From: VRUE01 sp045805805
GTDB taxonomy: Bacteria > Actinomycetota > Thermoleophilia > Solirubrobacterales > 70-9
Reading direction: 5' to 3'
Assembly: GCA_045805805.1 (NCBI GenBank)
Contig: JBJMKO010000086.1
Coordinates: 1 to 64,000 of the forward strand
DNA: 64,000 nt
Part shown: positions 1 to 8,307 of the stretch, one piece after another
Layout: each line of letters begins with the position of its first letter
Position numbering within the stretch: the first letter of the stretch is position 1
Notes under the pieces: generated by a model
Told to the model about the DNA's origin: nothing
What the model saw: the letters and a program-made list of their open reading frames with translations, nothing else
Databases searched by the model: none
Program-made: the position numbers and the translations under genes

Positions 1-76
1 CGCGAGCAATCATGCTCTCGCGCTCGGCCTCCGCCAGCCGGTTCGCCTGATCGGCTTCATCGCCGAGGGTCTTCAT
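1..76 (-). CDS. N-terminus of a small protein, possibly TraR/DksA-type (runs off left edge)
   Basis: The reading frame opens with an ATG whose first bases overlap the TGA of the upstream Rz gene (ATGA) and stays open to the window edge. The 25 visible residues are helical and acidic, with a run of the type DEADQANRLAEAE followed by Ile-Ala-Arg. That resembles the N-terminal helix of TraR/DksA C4 zinc-finger proteins, which many phages carry. The zinc cluster that would prove it lies outside the window, so the family is a guess; the gene start is better supported by the stop-start overlap. Confidence 0.45.
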   Translation of the reverse strand, partial: MKTLGDEADQANRLAEAERESMIAR

Positions 77-714
77 TTCTTCCGACCCTGCTTCCCGTTG
101 AACTCGGCGACCTTGCGCTGGTAATCCGCGATTATTGCGGTGTAGCGGTCATACCACTCCCACCAGCTGGCGTTGTCGGCGAGGGCGTGGTCGTTTTGCT
201 TGGCGAAGCCGACGGCTGCATCGACCGGCAGTCCGATGAGCTGCTGCCCTTCTCCTGCAGGCAGCGGAGATACGGCAGCATTTCCTTGCCCGGATCCCGG
301 CGAGCCGTGGGCGGCGGCGGGAGTGACGGAACTGCAGGCAGCACGCCCTGCGCCCCGCAAGAACACAGCGCCAGCATCGCGCTCAATAGAAGCAGTTTTC
401 GCATCGTTCTTACTCCTGACTTCGTGGGCCATGGTGTTGCCCTTGGTTTCGACCTCGTGGACGGCTTTCGCGGCGTCGGCCTTCGCCTTGGCGTAACCGG
501 CGGTGAAGCCGGAGTTGAAGCGCTCGGTGCCGAAGGCCGAGACCTTGTGGTTGTGGATCTTGACGCCGATGAACACGGCGAGCGCCAGCGCGAGCGCGGC
601 CCAGACCTGCCACGGCACCTTGCGGAGCAGACGTCCAGCGCCACGAATAAAGCCGCCGATCGGCGACTGCATGAGGACTGACGCGGCCAGCCGCGCCCCG
701 ATTGCTGCAAGCAT
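73..714 (-). CDS. Rz: i-spanin (Rz-like)
   Basis: This 213-residue protein has one N-terminal membrane segment at about residues 33-54 (WAALALALAVFIGV core), then a long charged, helical periplasmic part rich in Ala, Lys and Glu. That is the plan of an inner-membrane spanin subunit, which joins Rz1 to fuse inner and outer membranes at the last step of lysis. The start ATG is preceded by GGGAGGGAG. It follows the putative holin and endolysin, and a lipoprotein frame (Rz1) is nested inside it. The N-terminal extension before the membrane segment is longer than usual, so an internal start at Met15 is possible. The call rests on topology and context, not on a conserved motif. Confidence 0.8.
   Translation of the reverse strand: MLAAIGARLAASVLMQSPIGGFIRGAGRLLRKVPWQVWAALALALAVFIGVKIHNHKVSAFGTERFNSGFTAGYAKAKADAAKAVHEVETKGNTMAHEVRSKNDAKTASIERDAGAVFLRGAGRAACSSVTPAAAHGSPGSGQGNAAVSPLPAGEGQQLIGLPVDAAVGFAKQNDHALADNASWWEWYDRYTAIIADYQRKVAEFNGKQGRKK
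132..404 (-). CDS. Rz1: o-spanin lipoprotein (Rz1-like), embedded in Rz
   Basis: This 90-residue frame lies wholly inside the Rz gene in another reading frame. It starts with MRKLLLLSAMLALCSC, a signal peptide ending in a lipobox (Leu-Cys-Ser-Cys16), and continues with a proline-rich stretch (PSLPPPP), both hallmarks of Rz1 outer-membrane lipoproteins. An AGGAGT ribosome-binding site lies 8-13 bases upstream of its ATG, within Rz. It would be exported, lipid-modified and would bind Rz across the periplasm. Embedded Rz1 is a known arrangement (as in lambda). Confidence 0.85.
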   Translation of the reverse strand: MRKLLLLSAMLALCSCGAQGVLPAVPSLPPPPTARRDPGKEMLPYLRCLQEKGSSSSDCRSMQPSASPSKTTTPSPTTPAGGSGMTATPQ

Positions 715-1208
715 TATGCACTCCCTCCCGGGTTGAATGGTTCCTCCGCCGGAGCCGGAGGCTCGGCAGGTTTTGGCGTCGACACGGCCACGGTCTGGGT
801 GGTCGACGAAGACGCCGTGGTGGTCACAGTGCTGTCAGGAGAATCGTCGCCCTGCGACAGCTTCGCTTTCAGCTTCCAGAACTCGATCTCGATCGCCTGC
901 TTCGCGCCGAGCAGCCGGTGAAGCGACAGCTGGGTCAGCCCGAGCAGCAACATCGACCCGGCGGCGAGGTAGAAGACGTAATCGTCCTTCTTCGCGGCAT
1001 GCAGGTAGGCGGTGTTCCAGACGAGGTAGGCGCTCATCGCCACGCCAGCGCCGGTCGCGCCGCAGAAGGCGAAGAATTTGAGACCCTCGTTGGTCAGGCA
1101 GGAGTGCGCGAGCGCATGCCAATCCTGCGAGCCGATCTTGCGCAGCAGGATGAAAGCGATCGCCACGGCGACCACGAGGCCAACGATGATGCAGGCGAGC
1201 ACGATCAC
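714..1208 (-). CDS. putative holin
   Basis: This 164-residue protein has three hydrophobic segments, at about residues 2-24, 44-66 and 78-98, followed by a charged and then Ser/Thr/Pro-rich tail. It starts at a GTG overlapping the endolysin stop (GTGA) and lies between endolysin and spanin genes. Small size, three membrane spans and position make a class I-like holin, which permeabilises the inner membrane to release the endolysin, the best guess. The C-terminal tail after residue 110 is longer and more Ser/Thr-rich than in typical holins. No family-specific motif is recognised. Confidence 0.65.
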   Translation of the reverse strand: MIVLACIIVGLVVAVAIAFILLRKIGSQDWHALAHSCLTNEGLKFFAFCGATGAGVAMSAYLVWNTAYLHAAKKDDYVFYLAAGSMLLLGLTQLSLHRLLGAKQAIEIEFWKLKAKLSQGDDSPDSTVTTTASSSTTQTVAVSTPKPAEPPAPAEEPFNPGGSA

Positions 1209-1930
1209 GTCTGCGCCTCCTGCATGAAGCGGTGCGCGGCCTGCGCCAGCTTCACGTCATATTGGTTCTTGGCGTAGGCCGGGCCGTTGTAACGGGCGGC
1301 GACCTGCGCCCAGAGCGCGCCGCGCAGCGGAATGACGATGCCCGTCGAGTTGATGAATTTCTCGAACGCGCGCAGCTGCTGGATCTCGTCCCGAGCCTGC
1401 GCGAACGCGAACAGCCATGGCTCCCCGGGGAAGCCGCAGGCCGCAGCGTTCTCGCCGAGGATCTGGAACTTGCCATAGGAGCAGGCCTTGAATGCGGCGC
1501 GAGGATCCAGCCCGATTGCCTCGAGCAGCTGCTCGTAGCGGCCCTCCTGCGTGCCGGGATACGGACGCATGCCCCAGCGCGGATAGGAGACGTGCGGGTG
1601 GCTCGCGTCGAAGCGGTGGTTGGTAAGCTTCGAGAAGCGGTGCGGCTCGAACAGGATCTTCGGCTCGCCGTGGAAGAATCCCGAGCCGTTCGCCTCGACC
1701 GAAGCGAAGGCCTTGATGTAGGCCGCCGGGACCGCGAGGATCCGGCTCGAGGCGGCATAGTCTCCGTCGGCCAGCGCCGTGTCCGGGCCGTCGTCGAAGG
1801 CGCGCATGATCGCGGTGCGCGTGGCGTTGCCGTAGATCCCGTCGCAAGGATCGACGTTGGCCGCGATCAGGCCCTCGAAACGGCCCGTATCGCGCAGATA
1901 GAGCTGCAGCTCGCGCAGGCCCTCAGTCAC
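1205..1930 (-). CDS. endolysin, N-acetylmuramidase (DUF3380 type)
   Basis: This 241-residue protein has an N-terminal peptidoglycan-binding-like segment (residues 3-45, including DGIYGNATRTAI). A muramidase domain of the DUF3380 family follows, with the catalytic-glutamate motif SVEANGSGFF (Glu79) and the downstream LFEPHRF motif. Family members hydrolyse the glycan backbone of peptidoglycan. There is no signal peptide, so release would depend on a holin, and a three-span membrane protein is encoded immediately downstream. The start is a GTG overlapping the preceding stop. Confidence 0.9.
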   Translation of the reverse strand: MTEGLRELQLYLRDTGRFEGLIAANVDPCDGIYGNATRTAIMRAFDDGPDTALADGDYAASSRILAVPAAYIKAFASVEANGSGFFHGEPKILFEPHRFSKLTNHRFDASHPHVSYPRWGMRPYPGTQEGRYEQLLEAIGLDPRAAFKACSYGKFQILGENAAACGFPGEPWLFAFAQARDEIQQLRAFEKFINSTGIVIPLRGALWAQVAARYNGPAYAKNQYDVKLAQAAHRFMQEAQT

Positions 1931-2297
1931 GGTCCTGCCCCCAATTCTTGCGCGGCCCTTCCCACGCCTGCGGGGACGCCTCGTCGGCTTGGTTGAGCAG
2001 GTGCGCGAACTCGTCGATCGACGGTGCCGGACCCAGCTTCTTGTTCAGCAGGTCACCGCACATTTGCAGCGCGGGGCTGTGTGGATTGTCACGCATCATT
2101 TCCCCCACCACCATGCGAAAACCGGCGGCCAGAACCTTGAAGTCCGCGTCCCGCTCGCGGCACTCCTCAACCTCCTTCTCGAGCCGGGTGATGCGACCGC
2201 GATTCGTCTTGAAGTGCCCGGTCACGAGGCCGAGGGCGGCTCCCCCGACCCCGGTCGTCCACATCGCCGGATCAAACAGAGTCTCGACTAGCTTCAC
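1923..2297 (-). CDS. small protein of unknown function at head of lysis cassette
   Basis: The product has about 124 residues. A short glycine-rich hydrophobic stretch (residues 11-27) is followed by a charged segment, RITRLEKEVEECRERD, likely to form a coiled coil. The chosen GTG start has a G-rich ribosome-binding site; another in-frame GTG 21 bases upstream is possible. It overlaps the endolysin start. Position suggests a lysis role, but no family is recognised. Confidence 0.7.
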   Translation of the reverse strand: MKLVETLFDPAMWTTGVGGAALGLVTGHFKTNRGRITRLEKEVEECRERDADFKVLAAGFRMVVGEMMRDNPHSPALQMCGDLLNKKLGPAPSIDEFAHLLNQADEASPQAWEGPRKNWGQDRD

Positions 2298-2324
2298 GCA
2301 CACACCCCCCCGGGGCACGCTGGC

Positions 2325-2750
2325 TTAGAGGCCGGTGCCGCTCACGTTCAGGGCATTGAACATGCCGTTGCTCATCAGGATCGCGTGCTTGTTCACCTCG
2401 ACGTCGCCGGAGGCGTAGGAGCAGCCCATATATTTGCGCAGCTCGGAGCCATCGTCCTTCGAGTAGACGACGATGTCGAAGACCTTGCCCTGCAGCACGT
2501 CGTCGCCGTCGAGAGCCGACAGACCGGCCTCACGCATCGCGCCGACGAACAGCACCATGTTGCTGATCGACAGCGAGTGCCGGGCCATGGTCGGAACGTA
2601 TTCGGCGACGTGAATGTCGCCGATTCCCGACGCCGGTTCCGGCGAATAGTCGTCCGACATGCGGACCGACTGAATCAGCCCCACGTCCTTGCCGTCCAGC
2701 TTGACCACGACGCGGTTGCCGGAGCGGACTTTCAGATTCTTGGAAGCCAT
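2325..2750 (-). CDS. tail tube protein
   Basis: This 141-residue protein lies directly downstream of the sheath gene, as tube genes do in contractile-tailed phages. It has a beta-rich pattern: a charged N-terminal strand, DGKDVGLIQSVRMSDDYSPE, a loop with Gly-Asp-His, then the helix-strand segment TMARHSLSISNMVLF. This fits phage tail tube proteins of about 140-170 residues, which stack as hexamers inside the sheath. A terminator and a copy of the 9-mer GGTCGTGAC lie between sheath and tube, so the tube can be transcribed independently, consistent with its high copy number. Confidence 0.75.
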   Translation of the reverse strand: MASKNLKVRSGNRVVVKLDGKDVGLIQSVRMSDDYSPEPASGIGDIHVAEYVPTMARHSLSISNMVLFVGAMREAGLSALDGDDVLQGKVFDIVVYSKDDGSELRKYMGCSYASGDVEVNKHAILMSNGMFNALNVSGTGL

Positions 2751-2817
2751 GTGCCTGCACCCTCTTAAAAAAATCCATCAAGGCTCTCTCGGCCTTGGCG
2801 ACGGGTCCAGAAGTCCA

Positions 2818-2826
2818 GTCACGACC
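2818..2826 (-). promoter_or_regulatory. late motif copy 1 (GGTCGTGAC)
   Basis: An exact copy of the 9-mer lies 68 bases upstream of the tail tube start and just downstream of the sheath terminator. It reads towards the tube gene. Confidence 0.7.
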
Positions 2827-2841
2827 TCACGAGCGCAAACG

Positions 2842-2877
2842 AAAAGGGCCGCCGGAACCGAAGTCCCGACGACCCTT
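2842..2877 (-). terminator. intrinsic terminator after sheath gene
   Basis: On the minus strand AAGGGTCGTCGG pairs with CCGGCGGCCCTT (12 bp with two G-U pairs) around a short loop, followed by TTTT. It lies between sheath and tube. Confidence 0.8.
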
Positions 2878-2895
2878 CCCCTGCGGACCCCCCCG

Positions 2896-4602
2896 TCAGA
2901 CCGAAACAGATCCACTCCAAGGCCGGGCGTGGATCGCAATCAGGATGAAGTTGACCGGGATCACCGGGCTGCACTCGAACTCGACGCGCACGACGTCGCC
3001 CTCGAGAGTGGCCGTGATGTTCCGATAGGCCGGATTGGTCTTGTCGCCGACGATGATACCGACGCCGATCGGCTCCGGACGGGCCAGCTCGCGCAGGGCA
3101 GAGTCGGCGCGGCTGACCGCCTCCGACAGCACCGTGGGCGAACCCTTCGCGCCGCGCAGGTCCGCGAGAGCATCGCGGACGGTGCGAGCGACATAGTCCA
3201 CCGCCACACCGGTCGAGATCTCGACGCGATTGTAGTTGCCGTTGGTGATGAACGTCGAAATCGACTTCACGACCTTGTAGCCCTGCGGCGTGTTCTCGAA
3301 GGTGAGAACGCCGCCCTTGACCAGCTGATCGGTGTCCGTCGGGTTGCGCAGGTTGCGCTCGAGGCCGCGGACTTTCAGCGTCTTGTTGGTCATCGCCGTG
3401 CCCGGGTTGATCCCCGCGAACGCACCGGCCACCATCGCCGCAGCGATGTAGGGCGGATAGAGCGTGAGCGCGCCGTTGGCGTCGTAGTCGTAGAAGCCGA
3501 GATGCACATAGGCCGTGCGATCGGAGTTGATCGCCTTGGCCGCCGCGATCGCCGCCACGTCGGTCGTGCCGGAAGCACCGCCGACGAACGCCCGGCGCTC
3601 CATGCGCGCGACATTGCTCATGTAGGCGACGTGGGTGTCAGCCATGGCATGGATGCTCGAGCTGCTCGAGAGCGGCACGACCCACTGGACGTCGACCGAC
3701 TGCAGCGCGTCGAACGCGGCCTGCCACTCGGTGTTGGTCACATTCCCGTCGGTTGCACCGGCAAGGTAGGTGAACGCAATATTGGCCGGGACGGTGCCCG
3801 CGCCCGCTTGGCGGGTGGCTGTCAGAAGGCCCTCGTTGGCGCTGTTGAGGTAGTCGATGATCGCCTGCAGGACGCCGGTCACCGTCACGGTCAGGTTCTT
3901 CACCGACGTCGCGGCAAGCGTGTCGAGCGCGTTGAGCGTGGGCTTCTCGCCGTTCCCATCGATAACCGCAGCCGCATAGCCGGGCACCGAGTTGATGCGC
4001 TCGACGAGATTGGCGACGGTCGGGAAGTCAGACAGCTCGATCACGGTCGCGGCAGCGTCCGTGAGGGTAAGCTGGGTCTGCGAGACCGCAGCGGTCGCCG
4101 TGGCGTTCGCGCCAGTGTAGGTGATCGACAGCGCGTCCCGGTAGACGTCGTCCTGCGAATAGACGCCGTTGCCGAACTGGCTGGTGACCTTCTTGCCCTT
4201 GTTGGTGCCGGTCTCGATCTTGACCTTCACCTGATTGAAGATGCGGCCATAGCCGGTCGACAGAAGGTTGATCACGGTCGCGGCGGAGCCGTCCTTGATC
4301 GCCAGCGCGGCCTGCGTGGCCGGGTTGACGCGGACGAACACGACCTCGGACGGGCCGTTGACCTGCGCACTCGGGTCGAAGGCCTTCTCGATCGCCTTGA
4401 GCGCCTCGCCGTCGATCAGGACGTTGCGGGCCTCCTGCGCCGAGCCGAAGCGCAGCGCCGTGGCGGGTTGGCCACCAGCAGACTGACCGATGATGGCCAG
4501 AATGTTGCCGGTGGACGGGTTGCGGTTGAACATCGCCGAATCGTCGACGACGGAAGCGACAGCCGGGGTGATCAGCAGTCGACCATTGAAAAAGACGGGC
4601 AT
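2896..4602 (-). CDS. tail sheath protein
   Basis: This 568-residue protein has the typical sheath organisation. An N-terminal beta domain contains PAVASVVDDSA and then LAIIGQSAGG. A variable middle region carries Ala/Thr-rich strands. A conserved C-terminal domain includes AAAMVAGAFAGINPG, LTFENTPQGYKVVKSIST and a final strand with VRVEFECSPVIPVNFI. Sheath subunits form the contractile outer cylinder of the tail. The gene precedes the tail tube gene and follows tail-completion genes. This is the strongest evidence that the phage is a myovirus. Confidence 0.92.
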   Translation of the reverse strand: MPVFFNGRLLITPAVASVVDDSAMFNRNPSTGNILAIIGQSAGGQPATALRFGSAQEARNVLIDGEALKAIEKAFDPSAQVNGPSEVVFVRVNPATQAALAIKDGSAATVINLLSTGYGRIFNQVKVKIETGTNKGKKVTSQFGNGVYSQDDVYRDALSITYTGANATATAAVSQTQLTLTDAAATVIELSDFPTVANLVERINSVPGYAAAVIDGNGEKPTLNALDTLAATSVKNLTVTVTGVLQAIIDYLNSANEGLLTATRQAGAGTVPANIAFTYLAGATDGNVTNTEWQAAFDALQSVDVQWVVPLSSSSSIHAMADTHVAYMSNVARMERRAFVGGASGTTDVAAIAAAKAINSDRTAYVHLGFYDYDANGALTLYPPYIAAAMVAGAFAGINPGTAMTNKTLKVRGLERNLRNPTDTDQLVKGGVLTFENTPQGYKVVKSISTFITNGNYNRVEISTGVAVDYVARTVRDALADLRGAKGSPTVLSEAVSRADSALRELARPEPIGVGIIVGDKTNPAYRNITATLEGDVVRVEFECSPVIPVNFILIAIHARPWSGSVSV

Positions 4603-4627
4603 CAGCAGTTACTCCTTGTTGCCCGGC

Positions 4628-4855
4628 TCAAGCCGGAGCGTTGCAGAAGGCCGCGAACCGTTCCCGGTAAGCGGATTCGAGATCCTTGGACCGACCGGCG
4701 GCCTTCTCGGATGCGTGGAATGCGCCGATCATTTCGACGCGGCGGTCCTCGATGGAGATGCGCTGACACGCCTCGGCGAGAGTCAGCTCGAACTCGTCGG
4801 GCGAGGCCGGGGCTTCGGCGACGGGAGCGGCTGCGGGCTTGGTTTCTTTGGTCAT
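4628..4855 (-). CDS. small protein between neck gene and sheath
   Basis: The product has 75 residues. A Pro/Ala-rich N-terminus (residues 6-18) is followed by a helical part with AEACQRISIEDRRVEMI. No family is recognised. It lies between a tail-completion-type gene and the sheath gene, so a minor structural or assembly role is likely. Confidence 0.75.
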   Translation of the reverse strand: MTKETKPAAAPVAEAPASPDEFELTLAEACQRISIEDRRVEMIGAFHASEKAAGRSKDLESAYRERFAAFCNAPA

Positions 4856-4862
4856 CGTTTCC

Positions 4863-5699
4863 TCACGGTTGGAGGACCGTCGGGAGCGCGAGCGCCTCGA
4901 CGATCGGGGGGGTGGTGGACTGAACAGAGGCCGGTGCCAGACAATCGAAGGTGCAAATCGTCTGGAACATCGGGGCGGCGTAGGTCTGGTAATCTTCGAG
5001 ATCCTGCATCGACCAAGAGGGCGTCACGAGGCCCGCCGCGTCGAAGATCGGCAGATTGGCCTGCAGGATTGCCCGGAGCGCGCGGCGCATCAGCTTGCGG
5101 GTGTCGCCGTTGAGCGCCCAGATTGCGATGGTGACCTGCACGCGGTCGAATCCGCCCTCGACCGAGAGCCACAGGTCGGCCTCCTCGTCGAATGAATCGA
5201 GGCCGGACACCTCGCCGACTCCGCGAACCTCGGTGGCTTGGTTCTGCAGGTGAATGGTGACCATCGGGAAAACGGTGTCCTCGACTTGCGGCGAGGAAGT
5301 CATGACGGGAACAAAGTTACGGTCGTGACGAATTTCGTCGCGTTCGACGTAGACCTTGAAGCCCGCCTCGAGGCGATCGCGGATCAGCGTCATGACGTCG
5401 GGACCAAGATCTTCCATGGTCGCGCCGGGAACGGCGGAGGCCACCGGGCCGCCGTCTTCCCAGATGCCGTTGATCAGCAGGTAAAGCTTGTAGAAGACCT
5501 GCTCGCCATTCAGCAGGCCTTTGAAGTCGGTCACCGCTTTGTCGGTGCCCTCGTGGACCACGAGCGCGAGCGGATCGGCCTCGCCCGAGAAATCCTCAAC
5601 GTCGCGGCGCAGCAGCTTCCACCGTGCCGCGCTGTTCGGCGGCGAGATCAGGATCCGCAGAGCGTTCCCGACGGACAGAGGCTGGATGAGCCAGATCAT
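4863..5699 (-). CDS. putative tail-completion or neck protein
   Basis: This 278-residue protein alternates beta strands with a helical segment (MTLIRDRLEAGFKVYVERDE, about residues 103-122). Near the C-terminus is the stretch DTRKLMRRALRAILQAN, resembling tail terminator or connector proteins that span the head-tail joint. It lies between an HK97-gp10-like gene and the sheath gene. A late motif lies 15 bases upstream of its ATG. The exact role is inferred from position only. Confidence 0.7.
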   Translation of the reverse strand: MIWLIQPLSVGNALRILISPPNSAARWKLLRRDVEDFSGEADPLALVVHEGTDKAVTDFKGLLNGEQVFYKLYLLINGIWEDGGPVASAVPGATMEDLGPDVMTLIRDRLEAGFKVYVERDEIRHDRNFVPVMTSSPQVEDTVFPMVTIHLQNQATEVRGVGEVSGLDSFDEEADLWLSVEGGFDRVQVTIAIWALNGDTRKLMRRALRAILQANLPIFDAAGLVTPSWSMQDLEDYQTYAAPMFQTICTFDCLAPASVQSTTPPIVEALALPTVLQP

Positions 5700-5713
5700 G
5701 GGCCGGTTGTCGT

Positions 5714-5722
5714 GTCACGACC
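5714..5722 (-). promoter_or_regulatory. late motif copy 2 (GGTCGTGAC)
   Basis: An exact 9-mer lies 15 bases upstream of the start at 5699 and reads in the gene direction. Confidence 0.65.
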
Positions 5723-5736
5723 CCCGGACGGCAAAA

Positions 5737-6555
5737 TTACTTGCGCAGCATGCCCAGCGTCACGGCCTTGCCGATCGCCTGCTCGAGCACCGGCTGCAGG
5801 CCTTCGGCGACGTCCCGGGCAAGAAACAGGCCCGCGCGCGGCCCGACGACCCAGCCCGACGACCACTCGCCCATAACGCGGAAGGTGAGGTAGGCCGACG
5901 ACCTCTGCTTGCCGCTCGAGGTGTCCATCCGGACCATGCCCGCGTGAATGTCGGAATGGTGGCTGGGAGAGAGTTTCGGGGTGAGGCCAGCCGGGAGCCG
6001 ACCGCCCCATTTATATTTGTGGACCGGCACGACGTGCCCCGAACCGGACACCCGCGACGGCTGGAATCCCGGCAGATATGGCAGCACGCGCGACGGGGCC
6101 ATGTTCCTCGCCAGCGCATAGACGTTGCTCGGCATCTGCGGCGCGAGCGCGCCCTCCCCCGACGTCGTTGGCGTGTTGTGGCGGAACGGGATCAGGAGGT
6201 AGCGCTGGCCCTTGTGCGGGCCGTTCTGGACGACGCGGGTCTTGGTCGACGTCTGCAGCGCCAGCTTCAAGTCGCGCGGCGGACGCCCGGTCTCGATCTC
6301 CCCGGCCAGCCGGTAATCAGTGGTGACCTCGGCCTCGTAGGGACCGGTCATCGACCATTTGATGGACTCGACGTAGGGCACCTTCTCGCCCGACCAGAGC
6401 CGGGCCTTCATGACCGCGCCCTTCCAGCGGAAAGCCGCCTCCTCGGCGACCATCTGCACGGCAGCCGCGATCTGCGGGAAGATCGACTGCACGGCCACGC
6501 TGTTCGCTCCGAGCAAGTCGGAGAGATCCACGCGGATATTGTAGGGCGTTTTCAC
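5737..6555 (-). CDS. neck protein, HK97 gp10-like
   Basis: The 272-residue product starts at a GTG overlapping the preceding stop (GTGA). An N-terminal helix (residues 10-45) is followed by the pattern YVESIKWSMTG, TTDYRLAGEIETGRPPRDLK, which matches the conserved core of HK97-gp10-like head-tail joining proteins. The C-terminal half (HNTPTTSG onwards) is an extension beyond the usual length of about 130-150 residues. It probably sits at the head-tail interface. The neighbours are other neck genes. Confidence 0.7.
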   Translation of the reverse strand: MKTPYNIRVDLSDLLGANSVAVQSIFPQIAAAVQMVAEEAAFRWKGAVMKARLWSGEKVPYVESIKWSMTGPYEAEVTTDYRLAGEIETGRPPRDLKLALQTSTKTRVVQNGPHKGQRYLLIPFRHNTPTTSGEGALAPQMPSNVYALARNMAPSRVLPYLPGFQPSRVSGSGHVVPVHKYKWGGRLPAGLTPKLSPSHHSDIHAGMVRMDTSSGKQRSSAYLTFRVMGEWSSGWVVGPRAGLFLARDVAEGLQPVLEQAIGKAVTLGMLRK

Positions 6556-7184
6556 CGACCGAACAGGTCGAGCCGCCGGAGGATCACCTTGCGGGGCAGC
6601 GATTCGCCGTGGTGCATCGGGCGATCGGTCGGCAGCTCGAGATAGCAGAAATACTGCGGGCGGCGGCGACCGGTCAGCGAGAAGGACAGATTGGCGGGCG
6701 GCGGCGTGCCACCCCAATCGAGCGTGCCGTCGGCGTTGACGATCGGCAGCGACAGCTCGGTCAGGACGTCGCCAGCGCCGATGTAGAAGGCACGGCTGAC
6801 CGACACGACCGGGAAGCGGATCACGTCATTGAGGCCGCGCACGAGTGCGAGGCTGAACGGCTCGGTGCGGTTGAGCGCCTCGACCCGGTCGAACTGGCCC
6901 ATGCGGTAGAGCGGCGAATCCGAGCCGATCGACAGCATCATGTCGTCCTGATCGAACGGGCCGAAGGTCTCGTAGCGGCGCAGGCGCGACTGCGAGAGCA
7001 CGCCAGCGGTGCCGTCGAGCGCCGTGGTCGACCAGAGCCGTCCCTTGCCTTCGCAGTGGTTGCAGTTGGGATTCGGCTGGCCGGACTCGCGCGAGACGCA
7101 CGGACAGGCGTAGCCGGGCCGCCAGCTGAACGCCTGCCCCATGTGGTTCAGGTGCCGGTTGAAGGCCCGAGCCGACAGCCGCAT
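6552..7184 (-). CDS. neck-region protein with a cysteine cluster
   Basis: This 210-residue protein has a CPC (residues 27-29) and a CNHCEGKG motif (residues 41-48) that could form a DnaJ-like zinc site. A beta-rich body with a Pro/Arg-rich end follows. It overlaps genes on both sides, so it belongs to the head-tail joining operon. No named family is recognised; a zinc-stabilised connector or adaptor is plausible. Confidence 0.75.
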   Translation of the reverse strand: MRLSARAFNRHLNHMGQAFSWRPGYACPCVSRESGQPNPNCNHCEGKGRLWSTTALDGTAGVLSQSRLRRYETFGPFDQDDMMLSIGSDSPLYRMGQFDRVEALNRTEPFSLALVRGLNDVIRFPVVSVSRAFYIGAGDVLTELSLPIVNADGTLDWGGTPPPANLSFSLTGRRRPQYFCYLELPTDRPMHHGESLPRKVILRRLDLFGR

Positions 7185-8272
7185 CAGAGCACGCCCAGCC
7201 GGATGCCTTTGATCTGATCGCGCAGATCGCCGAGATCCTTATCGATGCCCTCCTGCCACTTCACCATATCGACCGACGTCGACTGCGACAGGCCGTCCGC
7301 CGAAATGCTCGAGGATTGAGGCAGGAGCGCGTTCTTGAGGATCCGCAGCACGGCCATGCGCTTCACCAGATTGACCAGATCCGGATAGTCCTTCTTGTCG
7401 ATGCCAGCCGTGTAGCGGATCTGCAGCGCGCCCGGCAGCAGCCGACCAGCCGAGAAGGTGCTCATCAGGAACGACGACATTTGCCCGAGGCCCAGCATCG
7501 AGCCAGCAGGCACGACGCGAATTTGGCCATATTTGAAATCGATCTGAAGCCACTCCGGCGGGACGGTCAGAACCGGGTTAAGCGGCGACGGATAGGACAG
7601 GCGCATCGACTCGATCGAGCGAACCGGCGTCTGCCGCAGCTGCAGGAAGCCCCACGCGGTCGAATCCCAATGGAGCGGGTCGAAGTCGTAATCGTCCTCG
7701 ACGGCGTAAGGCGTGCCCGCCGCGACCAGCGCATCCCGCTCGTCCTGCTTCGAGCTGTCAGGGAGGATAACCGTCGGCTGCAGGAAGACGCGCAGCTGGT
7801 GCGAGGCCTCGGCCTCGGCGGCGACCATGTTGTCCCACACGACCGAGTCGGTCAGGTTGTCGACCGGGAAGCTGTCGTCGAGGAAGGCGAGGCTCGACTT
7901 CTTGAAGTCGGCGACCGAGTTGAAACGATCGAACAGCGCGGTCTGCAGCACGACGTCCGGCGCGACCGCCGAATCCTGCACGAGCATGATGAAGGACCGC
8001 ACGTCGCTGCGGCCCTGCAGGGTGACAATGGTGTTCTGGACCCGGTAGACCAGCCCGGCGGTGCCGCCGCGAATGAAGGTGCTGGCCAGCATATCGGTGT
8101 TGTTGATCTGGCCATCCTCGAACTGAAGACCGGCAGGGACCGACGTCCAATTGCTCGTTTGGATGGTGTCGGTCGGCGCGAGCGCCATGAACGCCGTCCA
8201 ATCCTCCGCGTAGTCGAGGCGCGAGACGACGTCCTGCTGGACAAAGCCGTCGCTCTCATTGGCAAAGATCAT
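7184..8272 (-). CDS. neck or connector protein
   Basis: The product has 362 residues. The body is mixed alpha/beta. The C-terminal third contains LLPGALQIRYTAGID followed by a helical segment LVNLVKRMAVLRILKNALL, reminiscent of head-tail connector (gp6-like) proteins. It starts 27 bases downstream of a late motif and leads the neck operon. Assignment is from position and general form only. Confidence 0.7.
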   Translation of the reverse strand: MIFANESDGFVQQDVVSRLDYAEDWTAFMALAPTDTIQTSNWTSVPAGLQFEDGQINNTDMLASTFIRGGTAGLVYRVQNTIVTLQGRSDVRSFIMLVQDSAVAPDVVLQTALFDRFNSVADFKKSSLAFLDDSFPVDNLTDSVVWDNMVAAEAEASHQLRVFLQPTVILPDSSKQDERDALVAAGTPYAVEDDYDFDPLHWDSTAWGFLQLRQTPVRSIESMRLSYPSPLNPVLTVPPEWLQIDFKYGQIRVVPAGSMLGLGQMSSFLMSTFSAGRLLPGALQIRYTAGIDKKDYPDLVNLVKRMAVLRILKNALLPQSSSISADGLSQSTSVDMVKWQEGIDKDLGDLRDQIKGIRLGVL

Positions 8273-8298
8273 CGAACACCTCCAACGACCCTTGTAGG

Positions 8299-8307
8299 GT
8301 CACGACC
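8299..8307 (-). promoter_or_regulatory. late motif copy 3 (GGTCGTGAC)
   Basis: An exact 9-mer lies 27 bases upstream of the start at 8272. It contains the TGA stop codon of the preceding repeat-protein gene, so motif and coding end overlap. Confidence 0.7.

Noticed and set aside
2689..4923. A 744-codon plus-strand frame across the sheath gene
   Set aside because: It is antisense to the sheath and tube genes, lacks a ribosome-binding site and has shadow-type composition.
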